From Isoetes taiwanensis (lineage: Eukaryota; Streptophyta; Lycopodiopsida; Isoetales; Isoetaceae), in the NCBI GenBank assembly GCA_021234155.1, contig JAJEKV010000011.1:19856677-19920676 (forward strand): a DNA stretch of 64,000 bases, read 5' to 3'. The notes beneath the pieces were generated by a model. It saw only the letters and a program-made list of their open reading frames with translations, was not told where the DNA came from and did no database searches. Made by a program: the position numbers and the translations under genes. Below are positions 10,223 to 20,860 of the stretch, piece after piece. Each line of letters starts with the position of its first letter. The first letter of the stretch is position 1.

Positions 10223-12134
10223 GCCTTAAGTCTTAAAATACCCCAGGTACTTAAGACTTTTGTCTTATAGTCCAATCAAGGACGTAAAGACCCAATTAGC
10301 AATCCTAGAAAAAGGATAGGTGTAATCCTTTTTCCAGGCCAAGACTTGAATCCGAAGAAATAAGAATCATTATCTTTGATACATAATAGGAATGATACAT
10401 AATAGGATTGAGTCCTCAATTATTTAAACAACTTTTTCTTTTCCTAAAGTATAACAGAATAATTTGCGTTTACCTTCGATGAAATAAGGCCAAGATAAAC
10501 ATAATATATTGCATGGGAAAACAATTCCTTTAACAAAACAAAAAATACGCTTATAGACTGCATTGTCTGAAAACAACATATTGTCTTAACCTAGAGCAAT
10601 TAAAATCATAACCATGTACTGTTTTTTGTGCATTCTTCAGAAACAAATAACATTGTTTAGAGATCACCATTTCCAGAATATGAGTTGTAGAAAATATATA
10701 TAGCTCCCATGAAAAGATTTACAAAAAGAAATCTGGAAGAGGAACTCCGGTTACCTGCAATAAAACCATAAGCAATTAGCCTTAGAAGGGTAAATGCCTA
10801 AGCTACCACAGGTAAGCTATGGAGTTACTCAGCGCATTGCCTTTCACCAAATTGTTCTTTACAAATAATTAAACGTTTAGATAGACATTAGTACAAGCTT
10901 ATGAAATCAAAAAAGCATTTCAATCTCAGTCACATTATTCAAGTAGTCACATTATTCAAGTAGTGAACTCAGATCCATAACCTGTCACTCTAAATCCCTG
11001 TTATGAAGAGAACTAAGTCTAAGTTATGTAATGGTTCCCATATATGTGTAACGGCTTCCACAAAGTTAGCCTTAAAATATTATATCAGACCTTTATGCTG
11101 CTTATACAAAACCATCCCTCAACCTTTATGTTTACAAGAATTATGTTTATCAGATCTTTATGTTTATCAGATCTTTATGTTTACTAGAATTATGGTCTAC
11201 TAGTAAAAGATACATTGAACTAAGCCTCAAATCTGTGTACAGTAGAAAAACCAGCTTATGCCCCTATGAGTTACATATTAACTTTGAATACAAAACGAAA
11301 GTGAGCCTAGCTTAAGCCCAGAACCTGTAACTTCTTCAGATCTATTCTAAGATTTTGGAAATATCATGTGCATAAGCAGATCTAGGACCGAAGTAAGTAG
11401 AATCAACTAATTTTACTAATGTATCAAACCTGATTCGCATTGTTGGTACCACTATCCAGCTTGTTTTGTGTAGTCTGTTTGCCTTTTGTTGAAGCTTGTC
11501 AGCAGGATCCTCAACTCTGAGATTATTCCTAATTTTAGTTTGCTGAACCTGGAGTTGCACCGATCCAGCAACTTCCACGTTCTCATCTGCATCTTTGTTT
11601 TCTTCAGCTAGATTTGGAGCTTTGGTCTTGGCAGACCGGTGAAAATCATAGATTTTCTTTCTTTTGGCAAAATTTTGCCTCTCTTCTTCCATCTTTCTGA
11701 TAGTATTCTTGTTGAATCCACCCTTTTTTCTACCCATCCGATGGCAAAACGGCCTCAAAGCCTCATTCCGGAAGTAAGAAAAAATAAGAAGGAAAAAAGA
11801 CAGGAGTTCAATATCGGGTCTCCACTTGGATAAATACCAAAGAAGCTGTACTTGACATGCAAGGTATTCCCAGCTCAGCCGAAATTCCATCTGGCCAACC
11901 CTGGCTGCCGCCATCGTGAGTTCTTGCTATGCCCTGGAAAAAATGTCGTGGAGAGCCAACCCTAGGTCTGAAAACGGTTTTGGCATATTCTATAAAACGT
12001 ATATTCTATCTTTTGGTCATGTAAAAGATCTTTAACAAAATTTGGCCAACAATGTCTAGTTGAGTTGTCAAGCATTATCTCTATTAGTTAGAAAACCAAT
12101 TGTGACATCTTGATGTTCATAAGAAAAAAAAAAA
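10223..12134 (-). repeat. 1.9 kb direct repeat, copy B (pseudo-LTR)
   Basis: Direct copy of 1723-3592, about 99% identical by eye. It is slightly longer because of a 16 bp duplication (aatgatacataatagg) and about 28 bp near 11890. In element orientation it is the upstream repeat and would supply promoter and exon 1 of ORF1. Confidence 0.9.
11430..11914 (-). pseudogene. ORF1 exon 1, copy in repeat B
   Basis: Same exon as at 2916-3224, with the MGRKKGG start at 11737. An in-frame ATG further up at 11914 exists only in this copy, because of the extra 28 bp; it would add 59 residues including a hydrophobic run (about residues 39-48). A missing C near 11484 shifts the frame before the donor at 11430, so the exon no longer joins ORF1 exon 2 in frame. 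Since this is the copy directly upstream of ORF1, the present element would not make full-length ORF1. Confidence 0.4.
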
Positions 12135-14600
12135 CTGAACCACACATCCTAAGACCATTAGTAATTCCAAAAATTTACCATCGTACATGTGTTAACCAAG
12201 AATAAGACAAGATAACTTATGCCCAAAGGCATCTTCATTACAACAGCACAAAATAACAGCACAAACAGTAGCAAAGCTGCTTTATATCAACAAGACTTAT
12301 GCTCCATATGCAAGAAACTTGGACTGTACATTGCCAGATACGCCATAATTGGGATAATAACATACTCTTCAACATCTCCCAAAATAAACCTTCAATAGCT
12401 TTCAACACCAGTACCCTCTTTCTTTTCATGTTACCATAGTCATTTAAGATTATTTCCAATCTACATAACACATGATTGTGCATCCAAATTATCCCCACTT
12501 TGGTGGCTGAATTTTCTTTATTTCATCTCCAATATGAACATAGATACTTGAAATTACCCGATTTTCATGTTTAAGGAAGTAGGACCAACCCATTTCTTGT
12601 CAATTTGGGATATAGTTTCCAGCGTATGCCTCCAAATTGGTGTATCTAGGAGATTAAAAGGAAATACACTCAATAAGTGTTCTTCCAACTTCTTTACTAG
12701 CCATATTCATCCATGATTTCTGTAAGCCTATTTGTCTTTTGCTCAAAGTACTTTGAACCATGTGTTTTGGCTCCTGAATTTCCTCACCAAAAGCCCTCAT
12801 TCTCTTCGAAGAAGATGGTGTAGTTAAAGGGGTTGATGATAATCGTGCAATGAAACTCCTCGAAATTTCTTTTCGTAAGAGAAGAGTAGCAGGCGCACAG
12901 GGGGTGCACATTTCTAGTATGTAAATGACATCAACAAATACTTTTATGGGTTTTTATTAACATTTCCTTACGTATATATTTACCGAAAATAATACTCAAG
13001 TATAGGCTTAGTTGCATGAAAAATACACTAAAAGGTATAGAATATGTATAAAAATATGTAAAAAAAAGTTGAATATGGGAGAGAATACATGAAAAATCTT
13101 ACTAGTTTGCATGTAGAAATATTTTATTGGGTACACATGCAGAGGGATGGATAGGAGTATGAAAAAGGGTTTTTGCTAGAATAGTGGTGAATAAGGGGTT
13201 TTTACCTAACCCTATCATCGCAGATGGCATATCCAATATACATATAGGTGAAACCCCTTGGAGCAGGCGATGATGATTGAGATTTGATTTTTGGAGCAAT
13301 GAAACTTCTTGAAATTGCATTTTGTAAGAGAAGAATACTAGGTGATTATGATTGAGATTTGATTTCTGGATTTTTGGATGCTCCCTTTGCTTAATACGGA
13401 TTTTCGAACAAGTTAACTTGAAACAGACAATTTATAATGAATGTGTTAGAATTTTTTATAATTATGGAGCAACCAACTTTGCAAATCTGTAATTTGCGAT
13501 AGGAAGAACCTAAAATCGTGGAATTTGAAATGATGCAAGATGAAAACAAAAAGACGCACATGAATAAAATTTTGGTTTTTTGAATGAGTAGTTTTGGCTC
13601 TTGGATTTCTGAAAAGGCAGACGTGGAAGAGAAAATTCTGCCACATAATTGCTTGAAGTTTTGGAGCAACCAACTCTGATCTATAACCTAGGCTCTAGAG
13701 ATGATAAAAGGCGTGAATGTTTTTTGAATGAAAGATAAAAAAACAAGGGGTTTTTGGATGAGGCATTGGTTGTTGGGATTTTTGAAATAAAGGCTTAGAA
13801 AAAAGAAAATTTAATGAACTTCATAGGGATTTGATCCAAGAATAGTAACTATGCAATAGAAAACATTAGGAAAAACATGGTAAATATTATTGAAACCATT
13901 AAGATTCATCAATCTAGCAGAGATTTCAAGGCGCATCTCTGATGCAAATGATAATTGATAATTAAAGGTAAACAAATGTAATCATAGAAGGCAATAATAA
14001 GGTTTGTTTGAAAATGTCAATTTCTTATATAATTCCTGGTTTATTGCCAAGAACAAGGTTGTTTTGTTGATGAACCTTCAATTCCATATCCAATTTCAGG
14101 GTAAGAATATTGCAAGTCTATCTCGATTGCACGAATTCATTCCAACAAATTTTACTTGATTTGGTTTAGAATTTAATAAGATCTAGCTGATCCTTGGCCT
14201 CTTCCTCGACTCTTCATCCATATATCCCACATGCCTTTTTGAAAAGTAAGCAAAGTATAAATAGCTGGCCTTGCCTCATTTTAATAATTGTTGCTTTTTT
14301 AAGGAGGCCTTAAAGGCCCCTATGCCAAATGAAGAGAAAAAGAGGAGGAAAGAGTATGGAAAATAGATAACTGAGTAGAAATGATAATATGGCATGGATG
14401 ACTTGACATGAAAGGGTGATGTGGCACCATATGCTCATACTTTTTATATCTTTTCATTGTGGAGCAGATTTAGATTTGGAGCAAAAATGATGATTAGTTT
14501 TGAGTATGGTGACAAGACATGATGACTAAGCAAAAGTGTGAATAAGCTAGGAAAGATGATAAGGCAAATGAATTTTTCAAATTAGGATGATATGTGGATG
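12135..14600. other. AT-rich region without a supported gene
   Basis: Only short frames. Two diverged repeats (aatgaaactcctcgaaattt near 12848, aatgaaacttcttgaaattg near 13298) show internal duplication. The stretch about 13100-13260 resembles the insertion inside the LINE at 23.5-23.75 kb and may be an old copy of the same small element. Confidence 0.4.
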
Positions 14601-15540
14601 GGAGAAATCCTAGGCGCAGTTTAGGGCGGCGGCGGCGGCCGCCTGTTGCTTGAAGAATCGTAGTGGTATAGCTTTGCTGGAAGAGCAGTGATCTAGCTGC
14701 TGCTGCTCCTTCTCTGAACCTATGGCTGTGTCTAGAATGGTGTATCCTGGTGAAGATCATTTGCAAAAGGGAAGATTGGCTGGAGTATGGCCGCTACTTC
14801 TGCTACCGGCTCTTGGATGATCGGGACAAGGGTAAGATATGGTATTCTAGATTGCCGCTTATGTGCTTGGTGGAGGTCTGAGCAGCGCAAGCTCTGTTCT
14901 TCAAGAAAGTAAGCTTAATGCTTATTTATTGTGTTTCTTTGCTTCTATCGGGCATCTGAGATAATCTTTCGTTGGTTAGCATGCTCTTGTCTGATGTCTG
15001 TTACAGGACAATTGTTTTGTGGGCTGTCCTTGTGGTATGGCCTCTTCCCTTGTGTATACATTGGGCCAGTGGATTTTGATTAGCATATTCTTAGGCACTC
15101 AGATGGCTGCACTTACTGTGGTCAGACTAGGGACTGTTGCACTCACTGCATGCAGGAAAATTCGTTGCACTCATTGCAGCTAAGGTTTGTTGCACTCATT
15201 GCAGGTCTATGCTTTCTTGCTAACTCTGGTTCTTTGTTGCTTTTGGGAAGGCTTGAGGAGCTGCCTACAGAGATCTCCCTCAGTTCTTTAGACATGGAAG
15301 AAGCATTGTCCTTACAATGTTCATGTGTTAATGTATCAGGTTCCATGGGGATGGGGAGGACAGGGGCATAGCAGTTTCAATATCTGAAAGTAGCCACTTC
15401 ACTTGGTTATGTTTTCAGGATACATTTCTAGTTGCTTTGGCTGCGGGTACCTATGGCAACAGGAAGAGTGCTCTGGATTTATTGAGCCGGCATCTCGGGT
15501 GCTTCAATGTTGCAACATTTATTAAGTAGCCAGAAAAACC
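14600..15540. other. no confirmed gene; GC-rich patch and short repeat
   Basis: A (ggc)n patch is at about 14627-14642. A possible exon end lies at 14830 (gacaagg|gtaagat), but upstream frames are not convincing. A 16 bp unit, gttgcactcattgcag, recurs about four times near 15130-15205. Possibly the 5' part of an unrecognised or non-coding transcript. Confidence 0.2.
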
Positions 15541-16351
15541 TGGAATGTAGTGACCTTTGTTTTGAGCAGTTTATTTTATGTGAGACATTTCGGGGAAGGA
15601 GGATAAGGAGCATTTAATAGACTGTAAGAAATAAGGCGGCCTTAGTTTGGAGCGTGATTTGGAGAAGTGGTAGGCTTAAGTGTTTGAATCTGCGATTTTC
15701 TTTAGTCTAGCTTTCTTCAAGGGATTCTATGCAGAATATGTGGATTTTGTAGGAGCTCTGTTATTTTATGTCGCCCTCTCCTATCCCAGCTAGGAGGCGG
15801 TGTGGGATCTAGAGAAAGCTTATTGAAGGGAGATCAAGAACAAGCAGGATATCAAATTGCCACTTGGTACGGGAGGATGAAGTGGCATTTTAGCTAGTAA
15901 GAGCATTTAGGGAGACGAAAACTCAAGCAAGTGAGTGGAACAAGTGCAAGGGAAGTGGACCACTTATTTATTTGGGGAGGGCCTTAGAGACATATGGCTG
16001 GAGAAGACGGTGAGGGCGTTGCACTTAGTACACTTTGGAAAAGTGTTGTGCCCTTCCTCGAGTATTTGGATGCATGTGGGACTGCAGGCTCTAGTTAACG
16101 CGCGGAAGGAAGCTCTCCTTCTACTTGCTACATCTACTTGTATCTTCGGGGTGGAACATCAGGGGGTGTCGTCTTCAGCCTGTCACATGATATTTTGCTT
16201 CTAATGGTCTTGTGGAGCTATGCTTTTCTCTGTTCACGCATCTGGGTTGATTATGCTGACTTGTTTACACTATCTGGCTATTAGGAGCCTTGAATAAATG
16301 TATTTATTACATAATATTAATAAAATAAAAATACCTTGCCTTCAAAAAAAA
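15540..16351 (+). mobile_element. possible retroposed 3' end (LINE tail or processed sequence)
   Basis: A G-rich, intron-free stretch ends in several aataaa signals (from about 16295) followed by ccttcaaaaaaaaaac. Such an end suits an L1 3' UTR or a processed transcript. No protein homology was recognised, so the class is uncertain. Confidence 0.3.
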
Positions 16352-16621
16352 AACGAAGATATGAAGTGTCTTTAAGGAGGAGGAGGAGGAGGAGTTTTTG
16401 GAAATTATATTAAGTCGAAAAATGAAAATGCCTTGGGAAGTGGATTTTCCTAAAGGATATTATTAATTATTATTATTATTATTTTGAAAGTAAGAGTGAT
16501 TTTTTCATTAATTATAAAATGTCAAGTACGGAATCAACATGCTTTCACAAGCAAATTTGCACTAATTCACATAATGAGAGCACAATTATGTGATGAAAAG
16601 ATTTATCACAAGTAGTATCAG

Positions 16622-16769
16622 AGAGTCCCAAAGTAGACTATCAAAGTGAGAGCACAACAAAGGGATATCATCATAGCAGCTGAGAAAAATCTTACCAGAG
16701 TCCCAAAGTAGACTATCAAAGTGAGAGCACAACAAAGGGATATCATCATAGCAGCTGAGAAAAATCTTA
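16622..16769. repeat. 75 bp tandem duplication
   Basis: Two virtually identical units begin at agagtcccaaagtagac (16622 and 16697). Period 75 bp. No coding role seen. Confidence 0.9.
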
Positions 16770-16809
16770 GTAGCTAGAAGGTATCTTCATCACCCAACAG
16801 AATAAGCAA

Positions 16810-19430
16810 TGAGCCATATAAATAAATAAATATAGTAAATCACGCCCCCATGGGACCTTGAAGGTCATGGAGCGAAAAGGTTACATTTTCATTTAAACTT
16901 TGCATAGCAAGTTTCTGTGAAGTTCAACTTGCTTCATATATTTACCAAGTAACATAGGCTCTGTGTTCCACAATGAGATGAGATCAGTGGAATTTATGTC
17001 GAATTTTGTCCTAATGTGCTCATACTCCCTACAAGTCAGAAAGACATGTCTTTCGTCTTCCACTTCTCCTAGATCACAGAGTGTACAGATCCTGTGTTCG
17101 CGAGGAACTTTGGCCCATCTGCCAGTCTCAATGTTCAGTATATGTGAGCCACATCTGTATCTGGAAATGGTATGTCTCAAGTACCTCGGGATGGAAGCCT
17201 TTTTGTTCACCGTAGATTAGCATTGGGTGAACTTCTGTGATATAGAACTGCATTTTTGTCTCTGGAGTCTCCCATATTTTTTGCACTACTTTGGCCTACA
17301 CCAGGTCTCACGTTCCTAGTTCCGTGTCTGGCCACGCATCTCTTTCAATCCCCCATCTCTCAGCCCATTCCAAAACATCTTCATACCATCTTGTTGTTGC
17401 TGACTCAAACATTGCAATCTTAGAGAGTCTTGTATAATCTTGTCTCTTCAGCCTATTCACAAAGGTAATTGTTTGGCATAACGCCTCTGCTTCCAATGGG
17501 AGGAGTCCTGCTTCTGCTAGCATGATGGCATATGGTGTCTGCTTCTTTACACCCAATTCCTCATATAAGAAGAGCTTAAGGACAATTTCCACCTGTTTCC
17601 ACAGTTTCACAGAAATGGAAGCCCCCCAGATTGGTGTGCCATATAACACTATTGTCTGTACAAAAGTCCTAAAGAGTAACTTTTTTAGATTCCAATCTGT
17701 GAGTCCGGCCCTGTGACATCTGCTCAGCATACCATATAGTGCCACTTTTCCACCTGTGATTCTTTTCCTAACACATTCAGTCCATTTATAATTCGAACAT
17801 ATCTCTAATCCCAAGTATTTGTAACTATCCACTATGTCGAGCTGGTTCCCTTGATACATGAAAACTGGTCGTGCCACTGTACCAAAGACCATGATTTTTG
17901 ACTTGTTTAGGTTCACTGTCATACTCTTTGCTGCGCAAAAATATGCAAGATTATCAAGATGCCCTTGGAGTCCTACTGGGGTCTGCAATTAGGACAACAT
18001 CATCGGCATATAGTAGCAGCTGTACTAAGCAATCACCGAGTCTAGTTCCAGCAATCCCTCTGATTCTAAGCCAGTTTTCGAGCTCATCTATGTATATACC
18101 AAACAAGGTCAGCGACAGAGGGCATCCTTGTCTTACTCCGATTGTGCTACTGACCTCCCTTATATCTGCTGCAACTTTGGCTATAACTTCCTCATATAGT
18201 CTTGCAACGACGCCTCTAAGAGAGTCAGAAACACCAATCTGTTTCAGCCGAATTCCCAAGCCATCTCTGGGTACGGTATCGAAAGCTTTGGTGAAGTCTA
18301 TGAATGCCAGGAACAATGTTTTTCTCGGCTCTTTTGCTTTTTCTATCATTGCCCGCAATGTAAGTACATGATCCATTGTGTTATGCTGTTTTCTGAAACC
18401 TGCCTGACACTTTGCTCTTTTTTCATGTTCTTCAGCCCATGTACTTAACTTTATTTCCAATAGGCTGCCTAACAGCTTGGAGAAGATACTACCAACCATA
18501 ATAGTTCGATAGTTTCTCACATCTGTCTTGCTTCCTGATTTATGGACTGGTATGATTTTCCCGGCCTTCCAAGTTTTGGGCAGCCCACTAATTACTGCTT
18601 GGTTGAGAAGACGAGTAACCACTTCAATAAGTTGTTTATTCCCCCATTTTAGCAGTTCTGTGCTTAGGGCTTCTAAATTTGATGCTTTACCATTTTTCAT
18701 ACATTTCAGAGCTTCAAGCACGTCATTTATGGTGAAGAGCTCTTCTACTACATTCACGGCCTCCATCTGTCTTGAATTTGCAGAGAAGTACAATGAGTGC
18801 ACCCATTGTAGCAAATATTCTGTATCTAGACATGATTGGGCGGGCTTTGCCAGCACTGTAGACCAGAACGTTCTTGGTTGTGTGTCTAACCAATTCCCTA
18901 GTTTTATCTGTCTCTGCTTTTTCTTTTGCCGTATTAGTCTTCTAAACCATTTTGGTTTAGTACGGCACCCTTTGGGCAAGAGCGCTCGGGCCTGGCTGCA
19001 TTCTGCATCCCACCAGCTGTTGTATGGGCGACCCTTTGGATGTGGCTTCGTGTACCCAAAGCTCCTCCCTGCTGCGTCCCAGATGACCTGTGTGAGAGAC
19101 TGCGTGTCATATCCTATGTCTCCAGTCCAGCCATATCGTTTCAATAGGCCATCAAGTTCTCTCTGGTATGAATCCCGTTTTTTATAATCAAGTTTTATCT
19201 TAGGGACAAAGACTCGTTCTGATCGGCTCACCACAGGGCTGCCAGCCAGTTCAAATACCAGTCCTGTGTGGTCTGAGTCTGCTAATTTTTCTGCTATCTT
19301 AAAGCTCTTAACTGTATTTGATTGTGTTTGCACTAGTAAATAATCTACTGTGCTTTCCCCCATTGGTGTCAAACAGGTGGAAGCGTGTGACTCTGGGATT
19401 GTAGTACATAGCCCTATATCTTAATAGATG
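16810..19430 (-). mobile_element. 5'-truncated non-L1 LINE (copy 1)
   Basis: Contains the end of an AP endonuclease, a full RT, and a C-terminal zinc-finger domain, then a 3' UTR with a ccatgacc...ggtcccatgg hairpin and a (TATT)n tail at about 16821-16837. 5' truncation at about 19430 and a microsatellite instead of poly(A) are typical of several non-L1 LINE groups (RTE, CR1/I-like). Related to the copies at 22.6 and 41.1 kb, although more distantly than those two are to each other. Confidence 0.85.
16893..19425 (-). pseudogene. LINE ORF2: endonuclease end, RT, zinc finger
   Basis: Encodes the polyprotein for target-primed reverse transcription. The first ~50 codons match the end of an endonuclease (STVDYLLV ... 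SDHTGLVFEL). RT motifs follow: NYRTIMV, FIDFTKAFDTVPR (motif A), GVRQGCPLSLTLFGIYIDEL (motif B) and LLLYADDVVLIAD (motif C, YADD intact). A one-base shift near 17985 separates this from the thumb part (NLNKSKIMVFG, YKYLGLEI), which ends in a stop at 17308. A further shift leads to the C-terminal finger CTLC...ERHVFLTC near 17060, a CCHC arrangement common in LINEs. Frame breaks make this copy inactive, but the RT core is well kept. Confidence 0.85.
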
Positions 19431-19543
19431 CCTCTCTGTCATAGAAAATCAGGTATGAAACAAGAACCACCATAAACAATAAACATGTATGACCTCTCTG
19501 CAAAAGGTAGCTGCCCACAGATCTTCACTGACTTTTTCATAAG

Positions 19544-20100
19544 TTAGAAACCCAATCTCATCATATTTGATTGTTCTCGAGATGCTAATGAGTTCTCAAA
19601 TAGTCCATCCCTACTATTGAAGGAGTGTTCATGGAAATCATAGTTATCCAATCTTCTATTTCCTTCACCCGTCAAGAAGTCAAGATAACCTAGGATCATC
19701 GAAATAAAATATATTGAGTCTACAACATTGTTCCCTTGAAAACTCCATAGTTGTCCCAATTCCTGTCATAATCAGCACCATATTTCTTTTTGTGTGCACT
19801 AGCAATAGACTCCACATCAAACTGAAACTGAAGCTTAATCCAAAACATAAAGAATCTTTTTTTTACCATAAAGCACACGATTTCTGGATTTCCAAATGTT
19901 CCAGAGAGCAGTATGAATGATAGAGTCTTGGAAATTACTATTTGCTTGAATAAGAGACAACAAGTTCTAACTTTGAGGGATATCAAACTTATTGTAGAGC
20001 ATGACCAGAAATCATTAAGCTTACTACAAAAGAAGATATGACTCATAGATTCGGTATTCAGGCAAAGAAGGGGGCAGTTGGCAGTTGCCTTCAAAGGCAC
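19544..20100 (-). pseudogene. L1 LINE C-terminal remnant
   Basis: The frame ending at 19720 has CPLLCLNTESMSHIFFCSKL, the zf-RVT type finger at the end of plant L1 ORF2. It then has FQFDVESIA and RNWDNYGVF. The last part is homologous to another remnant at 35190-35340, where it reads FQFDVEAIA and RKWDTIGLF. Strongly truncated and interrupted. Confidence 0.6.
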
Positions 20101-20129
20101 ATAACTTGTTCCGTCGTAGTTGGAGCCAA

Positions 20130-20860
20130 TGTGATCAAATTCTAAGAATCTTCTTAGAATCTTATTTTATAGAATCTACGATAATTTAAAAGAATCTAAA
20201 GGAATCTTCATGGGATCTTTAAGAATATAGAGGAATCTCAATAGAATCTTAGGGAGTCTAGAAGAATCTTTATAGAATCTTAGAGAATCTAAGAGAATCT
20301 ACATAGAGTCTTGGGGAATCTATGGGATTCTTGGGCAAATCTTTGAGAATCTAGGGGAATCCTCATAAAATCTAAGGGAAGCTAAGAGATCTACATAGAA
20401 CCTTGGGATAGTCTTTGGGAATTTAGGGAAATCTCAAGAGGATCTTAGGGACTTTCGAAATCTCAAGAGGATCTATGGGAATCTAGGGAAATATTCATAG
20501 AATATTTGAGAATCTCGATAGTATCTTAGAGAATCTACATAGAATCTTGGATAATCTATGTGAATCTTGAGAGAATCTTTGGAAATGCAAGGAATTTATA
20601 TGGAATCTTCAAGAGTCTAGGGGAATCTTGATGGAATCTTGGAGAACCTAAGAGAATCTTTATAGGATCTAAGGGAATCTAAAGGAATGTTCATAAAATC
20701 TTTGGGAATCTTGATGGAATGTTGGAGAATCTAGTGGAATCTTCATAAAATCTAATGGAATCCACAAGAATCTACACAGAATCATGGGGAATCTAGGTGA
20801 ATTTTGGCCAATCTTTGGAAATCTTTGGAAATCTGCGGGAATCTCAAGAGAATTTATGGG
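20130..20860. repeat. degenerate GAATCT repeat array
   Basis: About 730 bp made of short, imperfect units around gaatctt / gaatcta with 4-8 variable bases between them (for example agggaatctaggggaatctt). No constant higher-order period is obvious by eye. No long ORF. Looks like an aged minisatellite. Confidence 0.85.

Larger units (their letters stand above)
1723..12134 (-). mobile_element. composite Penelope-like element with long direct terminal repeats
   Basis: Two direct repeats (1723-3592 and 10223-12134) bracket 6.6 kb. In minus orientation the order is repeat B, ORF1 exon 2, a filler region with a MITE and a UBR7-like fragment, the RT, then repeat A. The RT looks Penelope-like rather than gypsy or copia. 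I saw no protease, integrase or RNase H, and the repeats lack a clear TG...CA structure. Penelope-like elements are known for pseudo-LTRs formed by tandem copies and for keeping introns, and both traits seem present here. An endonuclease domain (GIY-YIG) was not recognised. Alternative: a segmental direct duplication that happens to flank an RT pseudogene. Confidence 0.55.

Noticed and set aside
1723-12134. Ordinary LTR retrotransposon (gypsy/copia)
   Set aside because: No TG...CA repeat ends, no protease, integrase or RNase H motifs, and the RT motifs are Penelope-like.
16622-16769. CRISPR-like or regulatory repeat
   Set aside because: Just two adjacent 75 bp copies; simple tandem duplication in a eukaryotic genome.
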